A stretch of DNA of 14,504 bases from positions 1 through 14,504 of the forward strand of contig JAUIKJ010000023.1 of assembly GCA_030430835.1 (NCBI GenBank), given 5' to 3'. Shown piece by piece: positions 1 through 6,864 of this stretch (position 1 is the stretch's first letter; each line of letters begins with the position of its first letter). The notes under the pieces were generated by a model. It was given only the letters and a program-made list of their open reading frames with translations, made no database searches and had not been told where the DNA came from. The DNA comes from Candidatus Hydrogenedentota bacterium (GTDB taxonomy: Bacteria; Hydrogenedentota; Hydrogenedentia; Hydrogenedentales; JAEUWI01). A program made the translations under genes and the position numbers.

Positions 1-4
1 GCAT

Positions 5-313
5 GTGAAGATTGTGGCGGTGCTGGATGCGGACGTGGATACGGAGTCGCCGCCGGCGGGGCTGGTGCTGGGCGAGACCTTGCTGGCGGGGGCAGCGTTG
101 TTGCGTTCGCTGGCGTCGGGCGAGGCGGCCGGCGGGAAGTCGGTTCAGATCGGCGGTAACCGGGTGGATCGGTCTCGGCGCTATGCATCCTTGATGGCGC
201 AGGCGGCGGATCTGGAGGCGGAGGCCTGGGGGCATCTCGCGGACTACGTCGTGCCAACGCCGCCGCGGGCCGCAGGGGATGCGACGGCATCGACGCCGGT
301 GTTGGGCGCGTGA
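5..313 (+). CDS. Small unknown protein upstream of tail-tip genes
   Basis: Encodes 102 residues that I do not recognise. The GTG at position 5 overlaps a TGA at 6-8 in another frame (GTGA), a classic coupling overlap, so an upstream gene probably ends here and this is a real start rather than a truncated reading frame. The N-terminal half is Ala/Leu/Gly rich, the middle has an Asp-Arg-Ser-Arg-Arg-Tyr patch followed by an acidic helix-like stretch, and the C-terminal 20 residues are Pro/Ala/Thr rich and probably disordered. There is no signal peptide. It precedes a distal-tail-like gene on the same strand, so a structural or assembly role in the same phage-type module is likely but only by context. 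It may instead extend past the left edge, because the frame is open there. Confidence 0.5.
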   Translation: MKIVAVLDADVDTESPPAGLVLGETLLAGAALLRSLASGEAAGGKSVQIGGNRVDRSRRYASLMAQAADLEAEAWGHLADYVVPTPPRAAGDATASTPVLGA

Positions 314-356
314 CGGGGGCACAACCCTTTCAGGGTAGGTACTTCGATTGCAACTT

Positions 357-425
357 ACCCAGGGTAGCCTCCCGATGGTCGGCAACCCTGGGCTGGAAGG
401 CACAACCCCTTTGGGGTTGAAGGCG
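357..425 (+). repeat. Palindromic intergenic repeat, copy 1
   Basis: The core at 357-396 matches 2991-3030 at 39 of 40 bases. It carries an 8-bp inverted repeat (CCCAGGGT ... ACCCTGGG). It is followed by a second small hairpin, AACCCC-TTT-GGGGTT (404-418), which is only partly preserved in the other copy. Both copies lie in gaps between tail genes on the same strand. The related-looking stretch at 319-336 may be a decayed start of the same element. Elements of this look are common dispersed repeats in Planctomycete/Verrucomicrobia-type genomes, as far as I remember; no search was possible. Confidence 0.75.
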
Positions 426-493
426 ACCTGGCGCGGTGGTGATTTCAGCGAAGCGGGTTGGCGTGTTGTGTCGCGTATGTAGGGCACGGCGAT

Positions 494-500
494 GAGGAGG
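494..500 (+). promoter_or_regulatory. Ribosome binding site fixing the Dit-like start
   Basis: GAGGAGG lies 8 bases before the GTG at 509. It is a far better Shine-Dalgarno than anything near the upstream ATG at 458, and it decides the start of the distal-tail-like gene. Confidence 0.75.
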
Positions 501-508
501 TAGCACGC

Positions 509-1192
509 GTGGGGATTGTGTTGGGGGCGTATGAATTCGATGCGGCGCGGACGAGTGTGGTGGAGAAGCATGAGGAGATCGGCGGGCGGGACGCGCGGGC
601 GATCCGGATCCGTGGGGTGATCGAGGCGGCGGATGCGGCGGGTTTGGATGCGGCGCTGGCGGCAATGCTGAACGCGGCCTCCGAATCGGGGGAAGCGACG
701 GTGCTGTCGTTGCGCGCGGCGCGCCGGCTTCTTGTCGCGCGCAAGACCTTTACACAGGAACCCTTGCACGGGGAGCACGCGGCGTCCTTCACGCTCGACC
801 TCGAGGCCGAGGATCCCTATGAGTATGCGGAGACTGCGACGAACTCGGCGTGGTCCATCACGGTCTCCGGTGCGACGCACGCGGTGATGCCGGGTGGCGA
901 TGCGGTTTCATTGCCAACGATCACGTTTACGGCGGCTGGTACGTTGGTGCGCCCGACGATCTCGGATGGCGTGCGTACCTTGGTTTATGACGGGACGGTC
1001 GCCGATGGCGAGATACTGCTCTTCGACAGTACCCGCCAACGCGCGACGCTGGCAGGTGTGGATGTGACGCCCTATGTCTCGGGCGATTTCCCGCGCCTCG
1101 ATCCCGCAGGGACGACCCTGGTCTATACAGACGACGCGGCGAGCAGCCACACGGCGGCAGCAGCGGTTTCGTGGCTGGATCGGTGGTGGTAG
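509..1192 (+). CDS. Distal tail (Dit)-like phage tail protein
   Basis: Encodes 227 residues from GTG 509; the in-frame ATG at 458 lies in repeat-flanking sequence without a ribosome site and is not preferred. The N-terminal part (about 1-115) is an alpha/beta segment. It is followed by a beta-rich C-terminal half (about 125-227) with the spacing of a Dit/Sipho_tail galectin-like domain: a Pro-Thr-Ile-Thr-Phe strand, a Val-Tyr-Asp-Gly-Thr-Val-Ala-Asp-Gly hairpin, an Asp-Ser-Thr strand, a Gly-Asp-Phe-Pro-Arg-Leu-Asp-Pro-Gly-like turn and a Trp-rich end. Dit proteins form the hexameric ring linking the tail tube to the hub in siphophages. The next gene starts 2 bases after this stop and encodes the hub, the normal Dit-then-hub order. 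Family assignment is by fold pattern and gene order; a related tail-tip protein is the alternative. Confidence 0.65.
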   Translation: MGIVLGAYEFDAARTSVVEKHEEIGGRDARAIRIRGVIEAADAAGLDAALAAMLNAASESGEATVLSLRAARRLLVARKTFTQEPLHGEHAASFTLDLEAEDPYEYAETATNSAWSITVSGATHAVMPGGDAVSLPTITFTAAGTLVRPTISDGVRTLVYDGTVADGEILLFDSTRQRATLAGVDVTPYVSGDFPRLDPAGTTLVYTDDAASSHTAAAAVSWLDRWW

Positions 1193-1194
1193 GC

Positions 1195-2934
1195 ATGGAG
1201 TATCGCATCGACGTTTTCGACCACGCGGGCCGACGTATTGCACGCTACGCCGAGGTGCCGCTTCTGGAAGTCGTGCGGCGGCGTCCGGACGAGGCGGACA
1301 CCGTACGCGGGCTCTTGCCGAAGTCGGTGCCCGCGTTGGGTCCCGGCTTTCGCGTGGAGGTCTATGTGGACGGCGCGGCCTTTTGTCGTGCATGGGTGAC
1401 GGAGACACGACCGGAGTGGAGCGACACGCGCAAGCTGATTCTGGATCAGTACGTACCCTTTCACGAGGTGGTGGAATTCCGCGCGGAGCGCGCGGCGCGC
1501 CTGGGCAACCGGCATGTGTCGCGCGCATATACCAACCGCGAGATCGCGGCGATCGTGAAGGACGTGATCAACAGCGCGCCGGGCGACATCCACTATTGGG
1601 TCGATCACGCCGCCTATCCGGACGGTGCGGAACGCGAGTACGCGAAGTTCCTCGGCCGCAAGACGGAGGAGAACGAACTGGAAGTTGGCGGGATTGCCGC
1701 GGGGCAATGGGTCGACAGTGTCCGCATGGATCTGAGCGGTGCGTATGCGAAGGACGGCGACACGATTGCGGGCATCGTCGTGGATGGCGCGGCCTGGCCG
1801 GATCTGCGGATGATGCTGATCGATTGCGAGGAGAAATCGCGCAACGGCCACGCGATTGGCCGGCATCCGGAGGTGGCGGATTGGAGCGATGCGCAGTACG
1901 ACGCGAGCGGCTACAAGCTGCGCGCGGATGCGGCGACGGCCGCACTGCAGAACCTCATCGACACAAAGGGTATCGACTTCATCGAGCTGAATCCGCACCG
2001 CGACGTGACGGGCGCCTTCGATGATCGCGTGGACGCCTATGGGCGCTACCTGGGGCTGGTCTACGGCGGCGGCGAATGCTTCAACGCGGCGCTGGTGGAG
2101 CAGGACCACGCAGAGGTGTACCTCTACGACGAGGGCCGCTTCCACGTGCCGGAGATGGCGCTGAAGGATTTCTTCAGCTACGCAGGTGCGCATACGGACA
2201 GCATCGACGCGACGGGCGTGAGCCTCGGCGCTTTCGATGTATCCGGCGGGGTGCTCGAGGTGCTGACGGCATTGGCCTATGCGGCGGGGGGCTATACCTT
2301 CGACGTGGACCTTGGGCAGGGCGTGCACTTCCATGAAGCGGCTGCGGTGAATCGCGCGGTCTACTTCGATCCGCTACGGGTCGGGGTGCAGCTCGGCGAG
2401 AATGCGGCGGGCCTCGGCAACTTCCTGCTGCTCTCGGGGAATCCCTTCTCCGGCACGGTGAGCAAGAGCTATGCGCGGGGCGAGAGCATCGAGACTTTCG
2501 GCGTGGAGACGCGCTCGCTGGAGTATTTCTCCATTACGCAAACACCGGATGCGGATCGCCTCGCCGCGGGGCTGTTGGATGACCTGGCCTACCCGGAGCC
2601 GTCGGGATCCGTGACGTGGTATCGCGGGGACGCGGCCGTGCGATTGGGTGAAATCCTCGAGGTGCGCGGCGCGCCTTTGCGTCGGCTTGCGTCGGAGCTG
2701 GCGGAGGAATGGGGCGGGCGATTCACCGGGAAGATCGTGGGGCGTGTGCGCGCATTGCGGCACCGATTTTCGGGGACACATGTGGAGACGACGGCCTTCC
2801 TCGGATCACCGCTACGTTCGGTGGCGGAGCCGCTCGGTTTTGTCGTGCGTAGTCAGGAAGGCGCGTCGACCTTGTTCGAGTTTCGCTTGGACGACCCGAC
2901 GGTGGGCGTGGATATGGGTTTTCATTTGGACTGA
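1195..2934 (+). CDS. Phage tail hub with inserted SNase-like nuclease domain
   Basis: Encodes 579 residues. ATG 1195 follows the previous stop by 2 bases with a GGTGGTAGG ribosome site. Residues 1-128 and 335-579 look like a gp27/Tal-type tail hub: an N-terminal beta-barrel, a Tyr-Thr-Asn-Arg-Glu (112-116) helix, then after the insert a Leu-Ala-Tyr-Ala-Ala-Gly-Gly-Tyr helix and a C-terminal Gly-Lys-Ile-Val-Gly-Arg-Val hub strand. Between them, residues about 129-334 contain a staphylococcal-nuclease-like domain. It has Asp187-Gly-Asp189-Thr, then Arg205-Met-Met-Leu-Ile-Asp210-Cys-Glu-Glu213, then Tyr282-Gly-Arg284, a GlyGlyGlyGluCysPheAsn turn and an Ala-Leu-Val-Glu-Gln-Asp-His-Ala helix. These align with SNase Asp21, Arg35, Asp40, Glu43 and Arg87. 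Thr41 is replaced by Cys and the usual Pro by Glu. So Ca2+-dependent nuclease activity is plausible. The hub lies at the tail tip, so the insert could act on DNA during entry; that role is inference. Confidence 0.78.
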   Translation: MEYRIDVFDHAGRRIARYAEVPLLEVVRRRPDEADTVRGLLPKSVPALGPGFRVEVYVDGAAFCRAWVTETRPEWSDTRKLILDQYVPFHEVVEFRAERAARLGNRHVSRAYTNREIAAIVKDVINSAPGDIHYWVDHAAYPDGAEREYAKFLGRKTEENELEVGGIAAGQWVDSVRMDLSGAYAKDGDTIAGIVVDGAAWPDLRMMLIDCEEKSRNGHAIGRHPEVADWSDAQYDASGYKLRADAATAALQNLIDTKGIDFIELNPHRDVTGAFDDRVDAYGRYLGLVYGGGECFNAALVEQDHAEVYLYDEGRFHVPEMALKDFFSYAGAHTDSIDATGVSLGAFDVSGGVLEVLTALAYAAGGYTFDVDLGQGVHFHEAAAVNRAVYFDPLRVGVQLGENAAGLGNFLLLSGNPFSGTVSKSYARGESIETFGVETRSLEYFSITQTPDADRLAAGLLDDLAYPEPSGSVTWYRGDAAVRLGEILEVRGAPLRRLASELAEEWGGRFTGKIVGRVRALRHRFSGTHVETTAFLGSPLRSVAEPLGFVVRSQEGASTLFEFRLDDPTVGVDMGFHLD

Positions 2935-2990
2935 GCCATCGCGGAGAACCTGGGCGCAACGCTTTCTGCGTAGTTCCGCTTGTGGCATTC

Positions 2991-3059
2991 ACCCAGGGTA
3001 GCCTCCCGTTGGTCGGCAACCCTGGGCTGGGCGGCACAACGCCGTTGGCTTTGAAGGCC
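2991..3059 (+). repeat. Palindromic intergenic repeat, copy 2
   Basis: Partner of the element at 357. The 40-base core (2991-3030) differs at one base, in the loop of the CCCAGGGT/ACCCTGGG stem. The following 30 bases are more diverged, and their second hairpin keeps only a GCC/GGC stem. Together with the inverted-repeat element at 3117-3229 it accounts for much of the 343-base gap between the tail hub and the appendage gene; 2935-2990 and 3060-3116 show nothing recognisable. Confidence 0.75.
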
Positions 3060-3116
3060 GATTTTCTCGCGGTTACCGAGGACAAAGAATTATGCCACGA
3101 CGGAAGGATTTCTAGG

Positions 3117-3229
3117 TCCCCCTTTGAAGGGGGTGCCCGAAGGGCGGGGGATGTGGAGCGTCGGCAAAGTCTACTTATCGGAGCGATCTCCGAGATTCTA
3201 CATCCCCCTTTATCCCCCTTCGAAGGGGA
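3117..3229. repeat. MITE-like element with imperfect terminal inverted repeats
   Basis: Left end reads TCCCCCTTTGAAGGGGG, then a short arm ending in GGGGGATGT at 3154. The right end starts ACATCCCCC at 3200 and finishes CCCCCTTCGAAGGGGA at 3229. The two ends are imperfect reverse complements, and each contains its own TT(T/C)GAA palindrome. The 45-base centre holds a smaller hairpin (TCGGAG-CGAT-CTCCGA, 3179-3194). About 113 bases in all with no transposase, so if mobile it would be moved in trans. No clear target-site duplication is visible. Elements of this type occur widely between bacterial genes. Confidence 0.6.
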
Positions 3230-3277
3230 ACAAGATGCGGTTGACGTGGTGCGAAGGCAAAACAGGAGAACAACGAC

Positions 3278-3799
3278 ATGGCAATCAAGGGCTTGGGATA
3301 CTTGAAGACGAGTTGGTCCTTTGAGGAGCGCCCGGTGGCTTCGTCGAAGTTGAATACTTGGGACGACCGAATCGAAGCGGCGCTGGAGCTGATGTATATG
3401 TTGCTGCGAGAGGCCTGGGGCGGGCGCGATGGCGTGGTGCGCGATGCGGACGCGGATGGTCTGAAGACGGTCGCCAAGACGACACCGGGGATGTCGGTGA
3501 TGGTGCAGCCGGGGTACGCGTTGATCGGCGGGTTTCCCTTCAAGCTGGCCGCGGCCACAGAGACGGTGGATGTGGCGGCGCCGTCGGCGAACGATCGGAT
3601 TGACCTGGTGCAGGCGAGCGTGGAGACGTGGAACGTGACCGTGAAGCCGGGGAGCGAAGCGGGGAGTCCGGTGGCCCCAGTAGCGGATGCGGATCACCTG
3701 GCGCTGGCGCAGATATATCTGCGCCCGGGGATGGGCACCATCAAGAACAGTGATGACAGTACCAATGGATTTATCGTGGACGTGCGAAATTTTCTTTGA
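3278..3799 (+). CDS. Phage tail appendage / fibre-like protein
   Basis: Encodes 173 residues. ATG 3278 has AGGAG 10 bases upstream. An N-terminal helical part (about 20-50) with conserved-looking Trp and Asp residues is followed by a beta-rich domain. That domain has the pattern Val-X-Pro-Gly-Tyr-Ala-Leu-Ile-Gly-Gly, then Asn-Asp-Arg-Ile-Asp-Leu-Val, then Leu-Ala-Gln-Ile-Tyr-Leu-Arg-Pro-Gly. This matches N-terminal baseplate-anchoring domains of many phage appendage/receptor-binding proteins, as I know them. It lacks a long repetitive shaft or an obvious receptor-binding tip, so it is either an adaptor or a truncated fibre. It comes after the hub, the expected position, but separated by two repeat elements. 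It is the last phage-like gene; the next gene is a bacterial periplasmic protein. Confidence 0.6.
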   Translation: MAIKGLGYLKTSWSFEERPVASSKLNTWDDRIEAALELMYMLLREAWGGRDGVVRDADADGLKTVAKTTPGMSVMVQPGYALIGGFPFKLAAATETVDVAAPSANDRIDLVQASVETWNVTVKPGSEAGSPVAPVADADHLALAQIYLRPGMGTIKNSDDSTNGFIVDVRNFL

Positions 3800-3950
3800 G
3801 ACGCCGGGAATACATGGTTGTAGTGCAGCGTTTTCGTGGAGTGCTGCGGTGGCCATCCAACTTGTTTCCGGATTCTCACCGTGACGCGACCGCGGCGATT
3901 CTGTTAGGCTGTGCCGGTCTGTGTTGAACCCAACCCGAAAGGAACGCTCG

Positions 3951-4523
3951 ATGACCGATTTGACTCGAAAGCTTGTTTCAACAATGGTTGTGCTGGCGGT
4001 GGCGGTGCTCCCTGCCGTGGCCGATGACTATGACCTGGATGCGTCGCACTTTGCGGCGCTGTTCAAGGTGAGCCACCTGGGCTTCAGCAATACCTACGGT
4101 ATGATTCCGGATGCTTCGGGCAGCTTCAGCTTCGACCCGGAAAAACCGGAGAGCAATGCGCTGGAAGTCGTGGTGAAGACGGAGAGCATCAACACGCACC
4201 ACGAAGGACGCGACAAGCACCTGCGCGGCCCGGACTTCTTCGACACGAAGCAGTTCCCGGAGATGCGCTTCAAGAGCACGACGTGGGAGAAGACGGGTGA
4301 CAACACCTACGCGGTGACCGGCGACTTCACGCTGCTGGGCACGACAAAGGAGATCACCTTGGACGTGGCACACCTGGGCAGCGGCGAGATGCGCGGCGAC
4401 TATCGCACCGGATTCGAAACGACCTTCTCGATCCTGCGCAGCGACTACGGCATGAACTATGGCCTGCCGGGCGTGGGCGATGAAGTAACGATTACGATCA
4501 GTTTCGAAGGCGTGCGGAAGTAG
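3951..4523 (+). CDS. YceI-family periplasmic lipocalin-like protein
   Basis: Encodes 190 residues. ATG 3951 has GAAAGGA 7 bases upstream and places a Sec signal peptide correctly: a basic Thr-Arg-Lys start, a Val/Leu-rich core, and Ala-Val-Ala before Asp-Asp (cleavage near residue 24). An alternative TTG at 3921 would bury the signal. The mature part shows YceI hallmarks: an Asp-Ala-Ser-His-Phe-Ala...Phe-Lys-Val-Ser-His-Leu-Gly-Phe strand, an Arg-Asp-Lys-His-Leu-Arg-Gly-Pro-Asp-Phe-Phe-Asp motif, and Phe-Pro-Glu-Met-Arg-Phe-Lys-Ser-Thr. YceI proteins form a beta-barrel that binds isoprenoid or other lipid-like molecules in the periplasm; the ligand here is unknown. It is single, monocistronic, and ends in a clear terminator. 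The 151-base gap upstream holds no strong promoter that I can name. Confidence 0.92.
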   Translation: MTDLTRKLVSTMVVLAVAVLPAVADDYDLDASHFAALFKVSHLGFSNTYGMIPDASGSFSFDPEKPESNALEVVVKTESINTHHEGRDKHLRGPDFFDTKQFPEMRFKSTTWEKTGDNTYAVTGDFTLLGTTKEITLDVAHLGSGEMRGDYRTGFETTFSILRSDYGMNYGLPGVGDEVTITISFEGVRK

Positions 4524-4554
4524 TACGCCGCCAGCGAATTCCACACGACAGTCT

Positions 4555-4587
4555 GCGGGGTGGCCACTGGGTCACCCCGCTTTTTTT
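4555..4587 (+). terminator. Rho-independent terminator after yceI-like gene
   Basis: An 8-bp stem GCGGGGTG/CACCCCGC (4555-4562 and 4573-4580) with a 10-base loop is followed at once by seven T residues. It lies 31 bases past the stop. There is no T run for the opposite strand, so it serves only the + strand gene, although the convergent dehydrogenase gene ends 22 bases away. Confidence 0.93.
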
Positions 4588-4608
4588 ATTCCGTCGGTGG
4601 CAATCCCG

Positions 4609-5478
4609 CTATTGGCCGCTGGCACCGGCCTTGCGTGCCGCCACCTGTTGCGCGCCCTTGCGGGAAATCCAAATGGCGAGGCCCTGGTAGTGCGCGGGGA
4701 AGAGGCGGGTGATCCAATCGAAGAGGTGGGCGTCGGGCCCAACCATGACGCGCCGCTTGTCCCGCTCCACCGCACGGAGAATAGTCTGGGCAGCTTTCTC
4801 CGGCGTGGTGCGTGCGATCTGATCAAAACCACTGCCGTCGTCTTCAGGATCCATGCCGAGCGCGGCGACGCTTGGGTGGGTACGCGCCGCGCGCGCGATG
4901 TTGGTCTTGATGCCCCCGGGATGCACGCTGGTCGCGGACACACCACACTGCATCATCTCCAGTTCCTCGCGCAGGCAGTCGGTGAAACCACGCACGGCGA
5001 ACTTCGCCGCGTTGTAGCCGCTCTGTCCGGGGATGCCCGCGAGGCCGAAGACGCTGGAGAGGTTGATCACGTGGCCCTCGCCACTCGCTTTCAGGTGCGG
5101 CAGGAACGCCTTGGTCCCGTGGACCACGCCCCAGAAGTTAATGCCCATGATCCACTCGAGGTCGGCGTAGTCGGCACCTTCGATCGTGGTTACCAGTGCG
5201 ACGCCCGCGTTGTTGAATATCAGGTTGACCTTCCCGTGCTCCGCCACGACCGCATCCGCCCAGGCGTGCACCGCGTCGCGGTCCGCCACATCGACACGCT
5301 GCGCGGTGGCCTTCACCCCCAGCGTCCGGGTCTCCGCCGCCACGGCTTCGACCGCTTCCGCGTTGATGTCACTCAGGGCGAGGTGACAGCCGCGCCGCGC
5401 GAGATCCAGCGCCAAGGCCCGGCCAATACCGGAGCCCGCGCCCGTGATCGCAGCGACCTTATCCTTGAATGAACGCAT
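4609..5478 (-). CDS. Short-chain dehydrogenase/reductase (SDR)
   Basis: Encodes 289 residues. The start at 5478 is chosen because GGAAGGA lies about 9 bases upstream; longer in-frame starts would add an unstructured leader. It is a classical SDR: cofactor loop Thr-Gly-Ala-Gly-Ser-Gly-Ile-Gly (12-19), Asp37 at the end of strand 2, Asn-Asn-Ala-Gly (89-92), Asn114, catalytic Ser142, Tyr155 and Lys159, and the His-Pro-Gly-Gly-Ile-Lys-Thr turn (186-192). Asp37 favours NAD(H) over NADP(H), by family knowledge. A C-terminal extension (about 245-289) has an amphipathic helix, Phe-Asp-Trp-Ile-Thr-Arg-Leu-Phe-Pro, seen in membrane-associated SDRs that are often annotated as acting on lipids or steroids. 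The substrate cannot be read from the sequence. It lies downstream of the deacetylase gene across 178 bases. Confidence 0.93.
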   Translation of the reverse strand: MRSFKDKVAAITGAGSGIGRALALDLARRGCHLALSDINAEAVEAVAAETRTLGVKATAQRVDVADRDAVHAWADAVVAEHGKVNLIFNNAGVALVTTIEGADYADLEWIMGINFWGVVHGTKAFLPHLKASGEGHVINLSSVFGLAGIPGQSGYNAAKFAVRGFTDCLREELEMMQCGVSATSVHPGGIKTNIARAARTHPSVAALGMDPEDDGSGFDQIARTTPEKAAQTILRAVERDKRRVMVGPDAHLFDWITRLFPAHYQGLAIWISRKGAQQVAARKAGASGQ

Positions 5479-5617
5479 GGGGAGATTTCCTTCCATGTCG
5501 GCGGCTGGGCCGCCTTGGGTCTCGAAAGGAATAGTGTAGTGTCGGAGGCGCCGGTGATCCAAAGCGCGGGAAGGTGTTGGCCGTGTGCTCGTGGGGTTGG
5601 GCCACTGGCGGCGCGGC

Positions 5618-5646
5618 GATCCCGAGGTCGGGGACCCCGGGTTACA
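5618..5646. repeat. CCCGGGGTC palindrome, diverged copy
   Basis: A 29-base copy of the palindrome found at 6760-6788, 6912-6940 and 7576-7604 (CCCGGGGTC-GGG-GACCCCGGG, then YTACA), with one stem mismatch here. It starts 10 bases beyond the deacetylase stop. The flanks resemble the larger repeat only weakly, so this is the oldest-looking copy. The rest of the 178-base gap shows nothing else. Confidence 0.75.
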
Positions 5647-5656
5647 CGGCGTCGAA

Positions 5657-6532
5657 TCAATCCCGAGGTGCTGCGTCCGGGTTGGCGCTTTCAATGCGCT
5701 CGAGATAGGAAAGGCCCTTCGGCCCTGCATAGGTATCCGGCAATGCGTAGACCGGATCGTTCAATGCCTCGGGCATGGAAACGAAAGTCCAACCCGCATC
5801 ACGAAAGGCCTGAAGCAAGTCGTCGAGATACAAGGCATTCAGATAGTTCATGTGAAGAAGCAGGACATGCTTGATCGGTCTGCCAAGTTTCTCCATTGCC
5901 AGGGCCTCGAAGTATCGGGAACGCTCCAGAATATGGCCGATATAGTCGTCGCGAAGGTCAAGTTCCTTGTCGCGCGCTCGTGCATCGACCAGCTTCTTGT
6001 TGAATAGGTAGTCATCGTTGTCGATGGAGACCGAAGCGATTTCGTATCCCCGATCGCAAAGCATCGTGTAGACCCCATCCCGTATCGCGGGAGACGTACC
6101 CCGGTGGAGAAAGGGGTAGCGGAAGTATTTTGGGGTGCCAAGCCACTTGCGAATCGATTCCTCTCCCTTGTCAACATCCTGCATGTAGTCGGATACGCTC
6201 ATCTTGTGTAAGTCAGGATGACTAAAGGTGTGGTTCCCGATGCGATGACCCGCCTCGGCAAAGGCATCCAACCACGCCGCTTTTTCCTTCGTGAGATGCA
6301 CCCCGTTTACGAAACCCGCCGCGGACACCGCATGCTTCTCGAGTGCCTCGAGAACAGATTCGAATGCAACGCGTTGTTCATCAACGGTCAATTGGCGGGC
6401 ATAGGCGAAAGGCAAGTCATCCAGGGTGATGGCCATTTCTTTCTGCGCGTAGGCGGCGGGGGAACAGAGGGCCAAGCATGCGACGCAAAGATGTAGTGCG
6501 TATCGAAGTCGTAGTGGGAAGGGTAATGGCAT
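5657..6532 (-). CDS. Secreted polysaccharide deacetylase (NodB fold, CE4-like)
   Basis: Encodes 291 residues. I prefer the ATG at 6532, since CAGGAA lies about 9 bases upstream and it gives a clean signal peptide: Arg-rich start, Leu/Cys/Ala core, Ala-Ala-Tyr-Ala before Gln30. An ATG at 6562 is possible. The mature protein carries the NodB motifs: Thr-Leu-Asp38-Asp39 (motif 1), His101-Thr-Phe-Ser-His105 with Pro-Asp-Leu-His (motif 2, metal), Arg138-Tyr-Pro-Phe (motif 3), Ser-Ile-Asp171-Asn-Asp-Asp (motif 4) and Leu-Leu-Leu-His227 (motif 5). The enzymes remove acetyl groups from N-acetylated sugars in glycans such as peptidoglycan or exopolysaccharide, with a divalent metal. The substrate is unknown. 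It is exported and probably periplasmic. It is flanked on both sides by repeat elements rather than tightly linked genes. Confidence 0.9.
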   Translation of the reverse strand: MPLPFPLRLRYALHLCVACLALCSPAAYAQKEMAITLDDLPFAYARQLTVDEQRVAFESVLEALEKHAVSAAGFVNGVHLTKEKAAWLDAFAEAGHRIGNHTFSHPDLHKMSVSDYMQDVDKGEESIRKWLGTPKYFRYPFLHRGTSPAIRDGVYTMLCDRGYEIASVSIDNDDYLFNKKLVDARARDKELDLRDDYIGHILERSRYFEALAMEKLGRPIKHVLLLHMNYLNALYLDDLLQAFRDAGWTFVSMPEALNDPVYALPDTYAGPKGLSYLERIESANPDAAPRD

Positions 6533-6565
6533 GTTGCTGATTTCCTGCATCGTATATTTCATGGC

Positions 6566-6788
6566 GTTGCGGGCAGCTTTCCTGACCAGCGCACTTAATC
6601 GAGGGTGACTATCATAGACGAAAACCGGGAGGGCGAGCGTCCCCGCGAGCCGGATCAAGGCGATTGAAGGCCCCAACCGGCTCGCGGGGACGCTCGCCCT
6701 CCCGAGGACAGGATCGCGGTGAGAGGTTGCGCGTTTGGTGGGGTCAATGCCGGCGCGTCGATCCCGGGGTCGGGGACCCCGGGCTACA
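6566..6788. repeat. 223-bp direct repeat, copy A
   Basis: Aligns without a gap to 7382-7604, about 14 mismatches in 223 bases. It contains a perfect 28-bp inverted repeat (6626-6653 and 6677-6704; the left arm starts CGGGAGGGCGAGCG) around a 23-base spacer. It ends in the CCCGGGGTC-GGG-GACCCCGGG palindrome (6763-6783). No protein is encoded; the apparent in-frame N-terminal extension of the deacetylase gene is this repeat being read through. With copy C and the REP hairpins it fills the 403-base gap 6533-6935. Confidence 0.9.
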
Positions 6789-6795
6789 GGACGGC

Positions 6796-6822
6796 GTCAT
6801 GCCCGCGGAGGCGGGCATCCAG
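6796..6822. repeat. REP-type hairpin (GTCATNCCCGC family)
   Basis: A 27-base element with stem ATGCCCGC/GCGGGCAT and loop GGAG (6799-6818). It matches 24 of 27 bases of the element at 14323-14349. Two of the three differences are the two sides of one base pair (T-A changed to G-C), so the hairpin is kept. Confidence 0.75.
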
Positions 6823-6843
6823 CAGCGCGGGGCGTTGCCGCAG

Positions 6844-6864
6844 CCCGGCCTCCCCGAGGCCGGG
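6844..6864. repeat. Perfect 9-bp hairpin in repeat cluster
   Basis: CCCGGCCTC-CCC-GAGGCCGGG, a perfect stem with a three-base loop, abuts repeat copy C. There is no T run, so it is not a terminator of the usual kind. Confidence 0.6.

Noticed and set aside
1123..2334. 403-codon minus-strand frame across the tail hub
   Set aside because: Antisense shadow; the + strand frame shows hub and SNase motifs.
2982..3305. 107-codon + strand frame between the hub and appendage genes
   Set aside because: It is a translation of the palindromic repeat and the MITE-like element, not a protein gene.
3861..3915. Promoter for the YceI-family gene (GTGACG ... TAGGCT)
   Set aside because: Matches to -35 and -10 consensus are too poor, and the sigma preferences of this host are unknown.
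4555..4580. Bidirectional terminator for the convergent yceI-like and SDR genes
   Set aside because: Only the + strand has a T run after the stem.
6563..6676. N-terminal extension of the deacetylase frame
   Set aside because: It is repeat copy A read in frame; the same peptide appears beside copy B, and the signal peptide only works with the start at 6532.
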